Source of the DNA: Betaproteobacteria bacterium
GTDB taxonomy: Bacteria; Pseudomonadota; Gammaproteobacteria; Burkholderiales; Rhodocyclaceae
Length of the DNA: 64,000 nt
Assembly: GCA_020621865.1 (NCBI GenBank)
Contig: JAHRYW010000009.1
Span: 62,001 to 126,000 of the forward strand
Direction: 5' to 3'
Below, one piece after another: positions 8,575 through 18,097 of the stretch (the stretch's first letter is position 1; each line of letters begins with the position of its first letter). Under the pieces are notes generated by a model. That model saw only the letters and a list, made by a program, of their open reading frames with translations, was not told the origin of the DNA and did not search any database. The position numbers were made by a program, and so were the translations under genes.

Positions 8575-10782
8575 TCAGCCGTATCGCTGGCTCAGCCAGG
8601 CCTCGAATTCGGCCGTCGGCAGCGGGCGACTGAACAGGAAGCCCTGCAGCACATCACACCCGATCTCGGCCAGGAAGTGCTGCTGGGCCTCGGTTTCAAC
8701 GCCTTCGGCGACGACCGACAGGCCGAGCCGGCGGGCCAGGGTGACCACGGCGCTGGCCACGGCGGCGTCGGTTTCCGATTCCGGCAGGTGCTGGACGAAA
8801 CTGCGGTCGAGCTTGAGGACATTGAGCGGCAGGGTGCGCAGCATCGCCAGCGACGAATGGCCCGTGCCGAAATCGTCCATGGCGACCTGGATGCCCCGTT
8901 CGCGCAGGCGCTGCAGGACCTCGATCGCACCTTCCGGGTGGGCCATGGCCGCCGATTCGGTGATCTCCAGTTCGATCCATTCGTTTTCCACGCCGGCCGC
9001 CGTCAGGATGCGTTCCAGGCGGTTGGCCAGGTCGGTGGCGTGGAACTGGCGCGGCGACAGATTGACCGCCATGCGCGGCACGCCGATGCCCTGCTGGCGC
9101 CAGGTGACGATCTGGCGCGCCGCTTCGGCCAGCGCCCATTCGCCGAGTTCGGTGATGATGCCGGCCTCTTCGGCCAGCGGGATGAACTCGACCGGCGAGA
9201 CCAGGCCGCGCTCCGGATGGCGCCAGCGGAGCAGGGCTTCGACGCCGGCCAGCTGGCCGTCGGACGAGCGGATCTGCGGCTGGTAAAACAGTTCGAGCTG
9301 GCGGCGCGCCACGGCCCGGCGCAAATCGCTTTCCAGCGCCAGGCGCTGGCTGGCGCGCCGGTTCATCGCCTCGTCGTAAAAGCGGAAGGTGTTGCGCCCG
9401 GCCGCCTTGGCGGCATACATCGCCGCATCGGCGTTGCGCAGCAGGCTGGTGGCGTCGTTGCCGTCATCGGGGTGGAGCGCCATGCCGAGGCTGGCGGCGA
9501 CATCGATGTCGCGCCCGCCGACGTGCAGCGGCAGGGCCAGGGCGGTGAGTATTCGCTGGGCGACGCCGGCGGCAGCCCCGGCATCGGTGATGTCTTCGAG
9601 CAGCATGACGAACTCGTCGCCAGCCAGCCGGGCCAGCGTGTCGGCGCCGCGGCAGAGGGCGCCCAGGCGCCTGGCGACCTCGATCAGCACGGCATCGCCG
9701 GCGGCATGGCCGAGGCTGTCGTTGATCAGCTTGAAGCGGTCGAGGTCGATGAAGCAGACGGCAAAACCCTTGCCGCGGTCGGCTCGGGCCAGGGCCTGGT
9801 GCAGCCGGTCGTCGAACAGGCTGCGGTTGGGCAGGTTGGTCAGCGAATCGTGGTTGGCCAGGAAAGCCAGCTGGCCCTCGGCCTCCTTCCGGGCGGTGAC
9901 GTCGTTGAGCACGCCGACGTAATGCGAAATGCTGTCGCCGTCGCCGCGCACCGGCGACAGGAACAGTTCGATCCATTGCTGCGAACCGTCGGCGCGCTGT
10001 CGTGACAGGGTCGTGTAGCCGTCGCGGCCTTCGGCGATGGCGCCGCGGATCACGGCAAAGCCGTCGTCGTCGCCGGTGCACAGGCAAGGCTGGCCGAGCA
10101 CCTGGTCGCGCGGCGTGCCGATGATCTGCGAGAAGGCGGCGTTGATGTAGATCAGCCGGCAGTCGTCGGGTGCGGCAGCGGCGATGAAGATGCCATTGAC
10201 GCTGGATTCGATGGCCCGGTCGCGCAGGGCAATGGCGCGTTTGTCGGCGTGGATGTAGGTGTCGAGCGTCAGGCCGAGGTCGAGCATGACGACCTTGAGC
10301 AGCGCGTCGAAAGTCGGGACAAAGGCGGCGAACTCTTCTCCGCTGGCCGTCCAGGTCGCCTTCAGCATGTCCGAAAGATACTTGCGGAAGGCGCCGACAT
10401 ACCATTTCGGGGTCAGGCCGATGCGGGCATGGGTCATGCCGACCCGCAGCCGGCCATCGACGTAGGCATCGCCGTAATCGCCATCGGTCAGGCTGGCGAA
10501 ATAGCGGCCGTGGGCCGACTTCAGGCGGGCGACCGTGGCCTCGTCGGGGAGCAGGGCGGCCAGTTCCGGCAACTGGCGCAGGTATTCGTAAAAGCCGTCG
10601 GCAAAGCCGTTCTGGGCCGCCGCCAGCTTGCCGCGAATGGCGCGCAAGTGCCCGGCATCGGCGTCAGTCAGCTCCAGGAAAGCCTTGCGCGACGCGATCT
10701 CGGCCGCGTCGATGCCCATCTCGGCGGCAATGTCATCCACCGCGCCGGCGCTCAGCGCCGGTGTCTCCGCTCGGCAACTCAT
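8575..10782 (-). CDS. Globin-coupled GGDEF/EAL cyclic-di-GMP enzyme
   Basis: 735-aa cytoplasmic sensor enzyme. Residues ~30-175 form a globin-coupled sensor domain; His ~118 in [10 protein letters not shown] is the likely proximal heme ligand, so it probably senses O2 or another diatomic gas. A PAS domain (~200-310) precedes a GGDEF domain with [14 protein letters not shown]: the signature is AGDEF rather than GGDEF, so cyclase activity is uncertain. The EAL domain begins at [14 protein letters not shown] and retains [11 protein letters not shown] and [10 protein letters not shown], so phosphodiesterase activity looks intact. The start overlaps the stop of the upstream chemoreceptor gene (ATGA), linking gas sensing to motility or biofilm control. 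Confidence 0.93.
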   Translation of the reverse strand: MSCRAETPALSAGAVDDIAAEMGIDAAEIASRKAFLELTDADAGHLRAIRGKLAAAQNGFADGFYEYLRQLPELAALLPDEATVARLKSAHGRYFASLTDGDYGDAYVDGRLRVGMTHARIGLTPKWYVGAFRKYLSDMLKATWTASGEEFAAFVPTFDALLKVVMLDLGLTLDTYIHADKRAIALRDRAIESSVNGIFIAAAAPDDCRLIYINAAFSQIIGTPRDQVLGQPCLCTGDDDGFAVIRGAIAEGRDGYTTLSRQRADGSQQWIELFLSPVRGDGDSISHYVGVLNDVTARKEAEGQLAFLANHDSLTNLPNRSLFDDRLHQALARADRGKGFAVCFIDLDRFKLINDSLGHAAGDAVLIEVARRLGALCRGADTLARLAGDEFVMLLEDITDAGAAAGVAQRILTALALPLHVGGRDIDVAASLGMALHPDDGNDATSLLRNADAAMYAAKAAGRNTFRFYDEAMNRRASQRLALESDLRRAVARRQLELFYQPQIRSSDGQLAGVEALLRWRHPERGLVSPVEFIPLAEEAGIITELGEWALAEAARQIVTWRQQGIGVPRMAVNLSPRQFHATDLANRLERILTAAGVENEWIELEITESAAMAHPEGAIEVLQRLRERGIQVAMDDFGTGHSSLAMLRTLPLNVLKLDRSFVQHLPESETDAAVASAVVTLARRLGLSVVAEGVETEAQQHFLAEIGCDVLQGFLFSRPLPTAEFEAWLSQRYG

Positions 10783-11891
10783 GGCGCGACCGTTCGCCCC
10801 GGGCCCTGGGCCAGGATACGCTCCATGCCGGCCATCACCGTCAGATTGGCCTCTTCCATCCGGGTCAGGGCGGCGAGGGCGCTGGTGAAGTCGCCGTTGC
10901 GATAGTGCTCGACGGCCTGCCGGGCCTGGTCGTGCACCGCCTTGTGCGGCGCTTCCATCTCGCGGTAGCCGGCCAGGCGGGAGAACTCGGCGCGGCCTTC
11001 GCCCTCGTAATACCAGCGGCCGAGGCGGCATTGCGTTTCGTCCGGCAGATCGCCCGGCTTGAGATCCGAAAGGCCGAGCAGCACCTTGTAGACCTCGAGC
11101 TTCAGCGTCAGCTCCTCGATATTGGCCAGTTCGGCATTGGCCAGCCGCGACGACGAGGCAATGCTGTCCTGCATGTGCTGGGAGAGGCCGAGCAGGCGCT
11201 GCATGCTGTGCATGGCCGACTCGCTTTCGGCGCTCTGGCTGGCCGCGCTGCCCGCGCCAATGTCCATGATCGCCTTGGCCTGCCCGGTTCCCTGCTGGAT
11301 GCCGGTGACCAGGCCGCCGATTTCCGTCGTCGCCTTGGCCGTCCGCTCGGCCAGCTTGCGCACCTCGTCGGCCACCACGGCAAAACCGCGGCCGGCCTCA
11401 CCCGCCCGCGCCGCCTCGATGGCCGCGTTCAGCGCCAGCAGGTTGGTCTGCTCGGCAATTTCCTTGATCAACTGGACGATGCCGCCGATTTCCCCGGCCC
11501 GCCGCGAAAGATCCTCGACGCTATCGCCGGCGGCGCTGATGCGCTCGAACATGCCGTGCAGATTGGCGGCGATTTTCTCGAAAGCGGTGCGGTTGGCGTC
11601 GGATTCGGTGGCAGCAGTCAGCGCCTTGGCGGAATCCTCGTTCAACTGGCTGGAAAGCCCGGAAAAGGAAAGGCGGATACCAGCTAGGGATTCGCCGAAG
11701 CGGGGAATATTGCCGAGCACGCCATCGAGCAAAACCTGGCGCTTGCGCAGCTCCTGCTGCTCACCCTCCGCCTGGGCGAGGCGGGCGCGGGTCTCCGACA
11801 GCTCCGCCTGCAGCGCCGCCGAACGTGCCTGCAGGGCAGCGTTGTCGGCCAGCGCCGTGGCCAGATCGCGTTTAGTTTGGCTTCCGAACAT
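10779..11891 (-). CDS. Soluble methyl-accepting chemotaxis protein with CZB domain
   Basis: 370-aa chemoreceptor lacking membrane segments. It has an N-terminal coiled coil (residues ~5-55), the receptor signalling hairpin with [20 protein letters not shown] and [16 protein letters not shown], and a C-terminal chemoreceptor zinc-binding (CZB) domain with [12 protein letters not shown] and APHKAVHDQ, which supply Cys and His ligands. CZB receptors are known to respond to zinc or hypochlorous acid; the signal here is unproven. It is followed, with a 4-nt overlap, by the globin-coupled c-di-GMP enzyme. Confidence 0.92.
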   Translation of the reverse strand: MFGSQTKRDLATALADNAALQARSAALQAELSETRARLAQAEGEQQELRKRQVLLDGVLGNIPRFGESLAGIRLSFSGLSSQLNEDSAKALTAATESDANRTAFEKIAANLHGMFERISAAGDSVEDLSRRAGEIGGIVQLIKEIAEQTNLLALNAAIEAARAGEAGRGFAVVADEVRKLAERTAKATTEIGGLVTGIQQGTGQAKAIMDIGAGSAASQSAESESAMHSMQRLLGLSQHMQDSIASSSRLANAELANIEELTLKLEVYKVLLGLSDLKPGDLPDETQCRLGRWYYEGEGRAEFSRLAGYREMEAPHKAVHDQARQAVEHYRNGDFTSALAALTRMEEANLTVMAGMERILAQGPGRTVAP

Positions 11892-12000
11892 GGTGACCCT
11901 TCTCTAGTCTGGATGATTGTTGAGTAATTTACTCGGGTATTGTACCGGCGCCCATGACCGGAATCAAAATTTGCTGCGGCCGGGGCGGCGACAAAAAAGG

Positions 12001-12023
12001 AAAGCCGGCTCACCGCCGGCTTT
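12001..12023 (-). terminator. Intrinsic terminator reading leftward
   Basis: Perfect 9-bp stem AAAGCCGGC/GCCGGCTTT with a 5-nt loop. On the minus strand it is followed by CCTTTTTTG. It lies upstream of the chemoreceptor gene, so it belongs to a leftward transcript ending here, apparently the gene fragment at 12049-12165. Confidence 0.75.
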
Positions 12024-12048
12024 CTCGTTCAAAAGGAATGGGCTTGAT

Positions 12049-12165
12049 TCAGAAGACAATCTGCCCGGCGAGGGGTTGCAGTGAGCCGACTGTTAATTCA
12101 CCGGGCGGACTGGCTTGAGGGAATAAGGGCGCGTCGTCGGTCAAAGCCAGCGGATAGCGCAAATG
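12049..12165 (-). pseudogene. 3' remnant of a minus-strand gene
   Basis: An open frame of 38 codons ends FPQASPPGELTVGSLQPLAG followed by Q-I-V-F and a stop, and a good terminator lies 26 bp downstream. It has no start codon with a ribosome binding site, and upstream it meets a repeat element and then the AT-rich island. The look of a normal gene end without its body suggests a gene truncated when the neighbouring DNA changed. The family is not recognised. Confidence 0.33.
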
Positions 12166-12205
12166 CTACGGTCGGTGGCAAAAAACGGCCAGAATTGAAA
12201 TTCTG
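12161..12205 (+). repeat. Dispersed GCTACGGT element, copy e
   Basis: Near-consensus copy: AAATGCTACGGTCGGTGGC, A5, CGGCC, then an inverted repeat CCAGAATT-GA-AATTCTGG. It marks the left limit of the AT-rich island; GC content drops immediately to its right. Confidence 0.75.
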
Positions 12206-12708
12206 GTCTGACCAAAAACGCTACCCATGCTTCTTTAGGTATTTTTGGATCCCGACTTTGGGGGGACGGGTTTTCGGCCAAAGCAGACCTCCTTCATATC
12301 GGTAGTCAATGACTGCTTTACACAGAATTTCGGAAATACCCAAAAGTCATTCAGGAATACCCGACCCGCTGCAGAGGGGTGCCCAGATAGTCAGCTACAT
12401 CATGCCCGCAGACAGAGCCGCCGGCGAGCCTCGACTCGATACAAGGCCCAATAAAGTTCGATCCGGCGTTATGCGGTTGGCTTGGACAACCAAAAGGGGT
12501 GATGTTCCTCGTCATGCGAGTAGGCGGAGAGGGGCACAACCCGGACCCCCTTTTACAGAGACAATAGTCCTAGAACGGCAACGCTTCTTGGAATCTAGTG
12601 CAATTGTCGACGGCGTATTACGCTCAAGGACACTTACATTTTTACTGTGCCTCTATGTTTCTGGTCCGAGCCAGATACTCGCTAAAGTAATGTATTTAGA
12701 TACGGTGA
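12206..12708. other. AT-rich island flank without a convincing gene
   Basis: About 500 bp between the repeat element and the 3' end of the CD-NTase gene. The one open frame of any length (12309-12728, plus) has no ribosome binding site and an arginine-rich, family-less translation, so it is not called. I see no integrase, transposase remnant or tRNA. The composition is mixed: GC-richer at 12360-12550, AT-rich after. Confidence 0.5.
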
Positions 12709-13992
12709 CTAAAAAATCGGAACTTTGATGGTTCCTCTAGCAACGCAAACGTCATCCTTGATTGCATAACATTCAACAAAGTGATCGCCATTAAAGGATG
12801 ACCTCTCAATTCTTTGAGCCTTCCCTTCGTCATCATGAATCTGACCGCGAATTTGGTCCTTTTCTTCCGCGGTTGGACCGATGTTTAGTACCTTCCACTT
12901 TAGGTCAAATGAACCTTTGATATCGTGGTTTTCAACAAAAAACCTTAGTTGCCGCTGCTTAGGGATTTGAAAGCCCAGGTTCGCTCTTCTCATTAAAGCG
13001 CGAAGGAATGTAGATTCATTTTGTACTTCGCAATTAATTGCCAAGTCATAACGAATATCAATCGGATGCTGGTCTTCAATATATTCTTCGGTATCCTGGA
13101 ATGTAAATGATTTGGCAACGGTTTCCGTAATGGCTGGTGTCGGGAAAGCCCTTCCAAACACTATCTTCCACTTTTTGTGAGATTTTGCCCCATCTTCCAA
13201 AGCCTCCAAACAACGGCGAAGAGCCTTTTTTGCCTTTGGGTGAAATGCGCCCTTCTTAAAAACTACTTGGTTACTTCCTGGGGCACGCCATTGAGTTTGA
13301 CTCTCGTCTTGAGTTACGAGAAAGGCGAAGAAATCTCGGACCATGTACTTGTACAGTCCGTATGATCCTGAATCATAATCCTTCGTCTGATTCAAGAAGT
13401 TATAGCAGAAGGTGTCGATCAGAAGCCCACCCATATTCACGCCATGGGTGTTCTTCCACGACCTTACCATCTTGCACAATCGCTTGAGTGTTCGGTTTTT
13501 GTTCTTGTTCAACTCGGTGATTGCATCAATCTCCTTGATAGGCTTGGTCGTCTTCCATGCCCCACCATTGTTCGAGTCAGCATAGATGTAATCGCCATTC
13601 GTATCCAAAAAAACTGGTAGAAGCTCAATCTGGAATCGCCTAAATGGAATACTCACAATCTGCCCGTCACCAGATATGTTTTTCCATTTGTAAAGGTCTT
13701 TGACAACTCGCTTTACTTCTTGAAGCAGTGCCGATTGCCCGTTAGTCTCGTAGGCGTGAAATCGCTGGTAAACTTCATATGGCAATACAAATGCCATATC
13801 GAGGTCGCTCACACCATGAATCGCAGTTTGCCTCCCATAAGAGCCAACTTGGCGGCTATGTGCCGTCTCGGAATCGCTGTCCCAATAGTATTGATTCAGA
13901 CATTTAGTTATTTCGTTGTAAGCCTTCGAAATCTCGCCTGCGTTTTGAACGGATATGATCGATCTAAATCGACTAAATAGTTCAGCACTCAT
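12709..13992 (-). CDS. CD-NTase (SMODS nucleotidyltransferase) with AGS-C sensor, CBASS
   Basis: 427-aa cGAS/DncV-like nucleotidyltransferase predicted to make a cyclic oligonucleotide on phage infection. The nucleotidyltransferase signature is GSYGRQTAIHGVSDLDMAF: Gly50-Ser51 and the metal-binding pair Asp63-x-Asp65, with a third acid probably Glu123 in FQIELLPVF. The C-terminal ~110 residues match the adenylyl/guanylyl-SMODS C-terminal sensor (AGS-C) pattern: LKWKVLNIGPTAEE, IRGQIHDDEG, GDHFVECYAIKDDVCVARG. It begins one base after the stop of the membrane effector gene, forming a two-gene operon. AT-rich codon use contrasts with every neighbour, consistent with horizontal transfer. The product nucleotide cannot be predicted. 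Confidence 0.9.
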   Translation of the reverse strand: MSAELFSRFRSIISVQNAGEISKAYNEITKCLNQYYWDSDSETAHSRQVGSYGRQTAIHGVSDLDMAFVLPYEVYQRFHAYETNGQSALLQEVKRVVKDLYKWKNISGDGQIVSIPFRRFQIELLPVFLDTNGDYIYADSNNGGAWKTTKPIKEIDAITELNKNKNRTLKRLCKMVRSWKNTHGVNMGGLLIDTFCYNFLNQTKDYDSGSYGLYKYMVRDFFAFLVTQDESQTQWRAPGSNQVVFKKGAFHPKAKKALRRCLEALEDGAKSHKKWKIVFGRAFPTPAITETVAKSFTFQDTEEYIEDQHPIDIRYDLAINCEVQNESTFLRALMRRANLGFQIPKQRQLRFFVENHDIKGSFDLKWKVLNIGPTAEEKDQIRGQIHDDEGKAQRIERSSFNGDHFVECYAIKDDVCVARGTIKVPIF

Positions 13993-13993
13993 T

Positions 13994-14593
13994 TCAATGG
14001 CACCAAATATTGGAAATCGTGGGAGTTACGAAATAAATTCCGGTCGCAGTCGCTACAATTATCGCGAAGTGAGCCGATAGTGGAACTTTATCCCGCATAA
14101 ACTTGAAATGCTTTTGTTCATCAATCCAATCAATTTGATGTTGCCAGAAGAATTTAATGTGGGTATACCAGTCGCTCAAGAAAATCTGCTTAGTTATTGC
14201 CAAGTTGCAGAATTCATTCTCAATTGCTACAAGCTCGCCATGCTCGATAGTGAAATCTTGGCAGTTGCTACCTTTAACTTTGTAATAGAGTGATTTGAGC
14301 CTATTAAATAGCTTCAGGATTTCAACTGCAGCTTTAACGTAATTATCCTTCTTGTCGTTGTAGAAGGAGATGTAGAGGCCGCCAACACCGAGAGTCGTGA
14401 TTGCGGCTGATAGGATTTTATTATTGGCGATGTCGTCGATAAAAAGAGCAAATACGCCAACCGCCAAAGACAGTATGCCAATCCAGCCCGGTGCCTTTTC
14501 CACAATATCGTAGGTTGCAAAGTGCTTCTTCGCGCCGAATCCGACGTTGTAGCCCGTTTCGGCGATCATCTTTAGAAGTGTGTTCTTGTCCAT
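13994..14593 (-). CDS. SLATT-like transmembrane CBASS effector
   Basis: 199-aa protein with two adjacent hydrophobic helices (WIGILSLAVGVFALFI, ILSAAITTLGVGGLYI), a following helical cytoplasmic region (DNYVKAAVEILKLFNRLKSL), and a third hydrophobic stretch near the C-terminus (AHFAIIVATATGIYFV). Two N-terminal helices followed by a helical domain next to a CD-NTase is the arrangement of SLATT effectors, predicted to disrupt the inner membrane when they bind the cyclic nucleotide. First gene of the operon; 1 bp separates it from the CD-NTase gene. Effector family is inferred from topology and context rather than a diagnostic motif. Confidence 0.78.
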   Translation of the reverse strand: MDKNTLLKMIAETGYNVGFGAKKHFATYDIVEKAPGWIGILSLAVGVFALFIDDIANNKILSAAITTLGVGGLYISFYNDKKDNYVKAAVEILKLFNRLKSLYYKVKGSNCQDFTIEHGELVAIENEFCNLAITKQIFLSDWYTHIKFFWQHQIDWIDEQKHFKFMRDKVPLSAHFAIIVATATGIYFVTPTISNIWCH

Positions 14594-14836
14594 CCCTGTC
14601 CCTGGTAAATATCTTCTCGCGCTAAAGGCATTCGGCGTCTGGCCATGACGCTAATCATTGGGTACGCAATGAACTGTAATTCTATGGCATACAATGCTGC
14701 ACTGAGATGTAGTACATTCGAATAAATTGGGGGCCAGATGCTGTCTGATCGGACTCCTAAATCGCCGATGTGGCTGATTTTTTGAAAGTCATGAGGGGCG
14801 ATTCAGTCAAAATCCTCGAAGTCTCTGACTAGGCAC

Positions 14837-14875
14837 AATAGACAAGGCCAGTCCGTAAGACTGGCCTTGTCTATT
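14837..14875. repeat. Perfect 17-bp-arm inverted repeat
   Basis: Arms AATAGACAAGGCCAGTC and GACTGGCCTTGTCTATT flank a 5-base CGTAA loop. There is no T-run on either side, so it is not a classical terminator. It sits at the right edge of the island, beyond the effector gene's promoter region. Confidence 0.8.
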
Positions 14876-14943
14876 CGGAGCGGTACAGATTAACCGCTTA
14901 TCAGTCTGTTAGAGTCACACACGGCTCCGGAAAGGGGCCGTAT

Positions 14944-14979
14944 GTTTGTCCAATTTTTGTCCAAATGGGTTGGACAAAC
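14944..14979. repeat. TTTGTCCAA repeat cluster beside nrdJ
   Basis: Two direct TTTGTCCAA copies (14945, 14956) and one inverted TTGGACAAA. The outer pair forms 10-bp arms GTTTGTCCAA/TTGGACAAAC. It lies 5 bp from the nrdJ stop. It could be the nrdJ transcript end or a recombination core at the island border. Confidence 0.55.
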
Positions 14980-14984
14980 TTGCC

Positions 14985-17888
14985 TTACCCACACGTCCCC
15001 ACTGCGCCGCAGGCGGTGCAGAAGTCGCAGCCGTCCTTGCGGATCATCGTGTGGTTACCGCACTCGCCGCACAGCTTGCCCTGGGTCGGCAGCACCTTGT
15101 TGCTGCTGGTGTCTTCCGGCGCTTCCAGGATGCCCATCTGCTGCAGCGGAAAGCCGGCTTCGTCGAGAATGCCGAGCATGGCGTAGCGGTGGATGATCAG
15201 CTGGGCGATGTAGGCCACGGTGGACGGGTAGGTCTGTTGCTTGCGCGAACCCGGGACGAAGGCCATGAAATCGCCGAACGGCTCGGAGTAGTCGACCAGC
15301 TTACGCAGCTTCATGCCGATCCAGGCCGGGTCGAGCACGCGCATGTCCAGCGACAGCAGCTTGCACAGGCCATCCAGGGCGCGCGGGTAGTTGCCGGAGA
15401 GCCACATCGAGTACGGACGCGAAGAGCCGTCGGGCAGTGTGATTTCCTTGAGGCCGAGGACGAAGTCTTCGTTGGTCGAGGAGTTACTGACGTCGACGGT
15501 CCAGGACAGCGTGCCGTCGGTGCCGGTCTTCGGCTCCTTGGTGCTGAACAGGGCGTCCTTGACCGGGGTCGGGCCGTCGTGGCTGACGGCGCCCAGTTGT
15601 TCGACGCGCCACAGGATGACCTGGGCCATGGCGGCGACGACGGACGGCATGCGCTTGCGCTCGCCGTGCGGGGGCATGGCCATGTCGAAGGCGTCGCCCG
15701 GCATCTTGGCCAGCGCTTCAAGTTTCATCTGCAGCCAGCCGTGGTCCTTGGCGCGCATGTCCATCGACAGCGTCTTGGCGACGGCGCCCAGGCCGCGCGG
15801 TTCGGCCGGGCCGTTGGCCCAGACTTCGAACGGCCAGGCGTGGCCGTCCTGCTCGACGTGGCCGACGAACAGGGCGAACTTGCCGATCGGCGAGTCGACC
15901 ATGTAGGTCCAGCACAGATTGCCTTCCGGCAGGTTCGGGCGACCCGGCCAGCGCAGGCTGGCGAGCACCGGGGCCGGCAGGTGCTTGATCTCAAGACGGC
16001 GGTTGGCATCGGAGATGAAGTCTTGCGGGGCCTTGGCGTCGGCGGCCGCGGCTTCGGTCTTGGCCGGTTCGGCCGTGGTGACGGAGAGCACGGAGCCGAG
16101 CACGCTGTTCGGACGGTAGGTGGCCAGCCCCTTGAGGCCGGATTTCCAGGCGCTCATGTAGAGGTCCTGGAAGTCGCCGTACGGGTAGTCGGCCGGGACA
16201 TTGACGGTCTTCGAGATCGAGGTGTCGATGAACGGGGCGACGGCGGCAACCATGTCGCTGTGGGCCAGGGCGGAGATTTCCAGGGCCGTGACGAAATAGT
16301 CCGGTAGCTTGGAGACATCGCCGCCGCGGTGCTTGTACAGGCGCCAGGCGTAGTCTTCGACCGAGTATTCCTTGATCGTGCCGTCCTGCATCCGCTTCTT
16401 GCGGTTGTAGGTCCAGGAGAACGGCGGTTCGATGCCGTTCGAGGCGTTGTCGGCGAAGGCCAGCGAGATGGTGCCGGTCGGGGCGATCGACAGCAGGTGG
16501 GAGTTGCGCAGGCCGTGCTTGCGGATTTCGGCCTTGATGTCGGCCGGCAGGCGGGAAGCAAAATTACCGCCGGAGAGATACAGTTCGGCGTTGAACAGCG
16601 GGAAGGCGCCGCGTTCCTTGGCCATTTCGACCGAGGTCAGGTAGGCGGTGTCGCGCATGAATTCGCTGATCCGGGCGGCCATGGCGCGGGCTTCCGGCTT
16701 GTCGTAGCGCAGGCGCAGCATGGCCAGTGCATCGCCGAGGCCGGTGTAGCCGAGGCCGACGCGACGCTTGTTGGCGGCTTCCTGCTGCTGGCGCTCAAGC
16801 GGCCAGTGGGTGGCGTCGAGCACGTTGTCGAGCATGCGGGTGGAGATGCGGATGACTTCGGCGAAAGCGTCGAAATCGAACTCGGCCTGCTCGGAGAAGG
16901 GCTCCTTGACGTACAGGGTCAGGTTGATCGAACCCAGGCAGCAGCAGCCATACGGCGGCAGCGGCTGTTCGGCGCAGGGGTTGGTGGCCTCGATCACTTC
17001 GCAGTAATTGAGGTTGTTGTCCTTGTTCATCCGGTCGAGGAACAGGATGCCCGGCTCGGCGTGGTCGTAGGTCGATTTCATGACCTGGTCCCACAGGTCG
17101 CGGGCGCGCACCTTGCGGTAGACCCACAGGCCATCCTCGCGCTGGTAGGCGCCGGCAGCACGCATTTCGCTGTTCGGCTCGGCGCGGTGCAGCAGCTCGA
17201 CGTCGCCATCGGTATCGACGGCTTCCATGAACGGGTCGGTGACGCCGATCGAGATGTTGAAGTTGGTCAGGTCGCCCTTGTCCTTGGCGTGGATGAAATC
17301 CTCGATGTCCGGATGGTCGCAGCGCAGCACGCCCATCTGGGCGCCGCGGCGGGCGCCGGCGGATTCGACGGTTTCGCAGGAGCGGTCGAAGACGCGCATG
17401 TACGACACCGGACCGGAGGCGCGCGACTGGGTGCCCTTGACGCGGGCGCCCTGCGGACGGATGGAGGAGAAGTCATAGCCGACGCCGCCACCGCGGCGCA
17501 TGGTTTCAGCGGCCTGGGCCAGGGCAGTGTAGATGCCCGGCTTGCCATCGGTGTTCTCGACGATGGAGTCGCCAACCGGCTGCACGAAGCAGTTGATCAG
17601 CGTGGCCTGCAGGTCGGTACCGGCGGCGGAGTTGATGCGGCCAGCCGGGATGAAGCCGTTTTCCTGGGCCCACAGGAACTTGGCTTCCCAGTGGGCGCGG
17701 TCGGCTTCCTGCTCGACCTGGGCCAGCGCGTAGGCAACGCGGCGACGCACGTCATGGACGTTGGTTTCCTTGCCCTTGGCGTACTTTTCGATCAGCACCT
17801 CGCCGGAAATTTCCTGCTCCGGCAGCGGGGCAAATTGCGGCGGTGCGGGGATGTCGGTCAGCGAAAGTTGTTCGGCGATCTTGCTCAT
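14985..17888 (-). CDS. nrdJ: Adenosylcobalamin-dependent ribonucleotide reductase (class II)
   Basis: Reduces ribonucleotides to deoxyribonucleotides with a B12 radical, independent of oxygen. 967 aa. The catalytic core runs from FIPAGRIN and LINCFVQP through [16 protein letters not shown] to [18 protein letters not shown] (active-site loop Asn/Cys/Glu) and [12 protein letters not shown]. The C-terminal zinc ribbon reads CGECGN...CDFCTACG and ends with G-T-C-G. ATG 17888 is preferred over TTG 17891 because the GAGGAGG ribosome binding site is then correctly spaced. Two NrdR-like boxes 32 bp apart lie upstream. Class II enzymes suit a lineage moving between oxic and anoxic growth. Confidence 0.95.
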   Translation of the reverse strand: MSKIAEQLSLTDIPAPPQFAPLPEQEISGEVLIEKYAKGKETNVHDVRRRVAYALAQVEQEADRAHWEAKFLWAQENGFIPAGRINSAAGTDLQATLINCFVQPVGDSIVENTDGKPGIYTALAQAAETMRRGGGVGYDFSSIRPQGARVKGTQSRASGPVSYMRVFDRSCETVESAGARRGAQMGVLRCDHPDIEDFIHAKDKGDLTNFNISIGVTDPFMEAVDTDGDVELLHRAEPNSEMRAAGAYQREDGLWVYRKVRARDLWDQVMKSTYDHAEPGILFLDRMNKDNNLNYCEVIEATNPCAEQPLPPYGCCCLGSINLTLYVKEPFSEQAEFDFDAFAEVIRISTRMLDNVLDATHWPLERQQQEAANKRRVGLGYTGLGDALAMLRLRYDKPEARAMAARISEFMRDTAYLTSVEMAKERGAFPLFNAELYLSGGNFASRLPADIKAEIRKHGLRNSHLLSIAPTGTISLAFADNASNGIEPPFSWTYNRKKRMQDGTIKEYSVEDYAWRLYKHRGGDVSKLPDYFVTALEISALAHSDMVAAVAPFIDTSISKTVNVPADYPYGDFQDLYMSAWKSGLKGLATYRPNSVLGSVLSVTTAEPAKTEAAAADAKAPQDFISDANRRLEIKHLPAPVLASLRWPGRPNLPEGNLCWTYMVDSPIGKFALFVGHVEQDGHAWPFEVWANGPAEPRGLGAVAKTLSMDMRAKDHGWLQMKLEALAKMPGDAFDMAMPPHGERKRMPSVVAAMAQVILWRVEQLGAVSHDGPTPVKDALFSTKEPKTGTDGTLSWTVDVSNSSTNEDFVLGLKEITLPDGSSRPYSMWLSGNYPRALDGLCKLLSLDMRVLDPAWIGMKLRKLVDYSEPFGDFMAFVPGSRKQQTYPSTVAYIAQLIIHRYAMLGILDEAGFPLQQMGILEAPEDTSSNKVLPTQGKLCGECGNHTMIRKDGCDFCTACGAVGTCG

Positions 17889-17947
17889 CAATACCTCCTC
17901 GGCGAATTCGGATTATTTGGTTTGTTGATTTTTAGAATGTTGCAAAG

Positions 17948-17963
17948 CTACTAGATATAGTGG
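17948..17963 (-). promoter_or_regulatory. NrdR box 1 of nrdJ
   Basis: The minus strand reads CCACTATATCTAGTAG, close to the palindromic NrdR consensus (ACAC-W-ATAT-M-TAGTGT-like). It overlaps the likely -10 region and lies 60 bp upstream of the nrdJ start. It pairs with box 2 at exactly 32 bp. Confidence 0.72.
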
Positions 17964-17979
17964 CTGAAGGCAATATCTT

Positions 17980-17995
17980 GACTACATACGGTGTT
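17980..17995 (-). promoter_or_regulatory. NrdR box 2 of nrdJ
   Basis: The minus strand reads AACACCGTATGTAGTC, sharing ACAC-N2-TAT-N-TAGT with the NrdR consensus. The 32-bp offset from box 1 (about three helical turns) is the known arrangement of paired NrdR boxes. Confidence 0.7.
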
Positions 17996-18030
17996 TGGTG
18001 CGTTTGCGCAAAGTGACATTGTCATCGCCA

Positions 18031-18077
18031 AAAAACCCCGAAAAAACAAAGCCCCGGCGCCTTTCGGCGGCCGGGGC
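18031..18077 (-). terminator. Intrinsic terminator of the pta-ackA operon
   Basis: On the minus strand, about 20 nt after the ackA stop: a GC-rich hairpin (GCCCCGG ... CCGGGGC with an inner CGCC-GAAA-GGCG) followed by TTTGTTTTTT. Confidence 0.88.
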
Positions 18078-18097
18078 CGGGCAAAAAAATTTTTTGT

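Larger units (their letters stand above)
14594..14984. other. Right flank of the AT-rich island
   Basis: No gene. Upstream of the effector gene the DNA is AT-rich and probably holds the operon promoter. Toward nrdJ it contains a 17-bp-arm palindrome (14837-14875), a GC-rich hairpin near 14920-14940, and a cluster of TTTGTCCAA repeats (14944-14979) next to the nrdJ stop. No integrase or tRNA. Confidence 0.55.

Noticed and set aside
12309-12728. 139-codon plus-strand frame in the island
   Set aside because: No ribosome binding site, Arg/Pro-rich family-less translation, runs into the end of the CD-NTase gene.
14946-17954. Long plus-strand open frames opposite nrdJ
   Set aside because: Shadows of a GC-rich gene; no ribosome binding sites and low-complexity translations, while nrdJ on the minus strand is unmistakable.
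17889-18000. Cobalamin riboswitch upstream of nrdJ
   Set aside because: No B12-box-like sequence seen and the leader is short; the NrdR boxes explain the region better.
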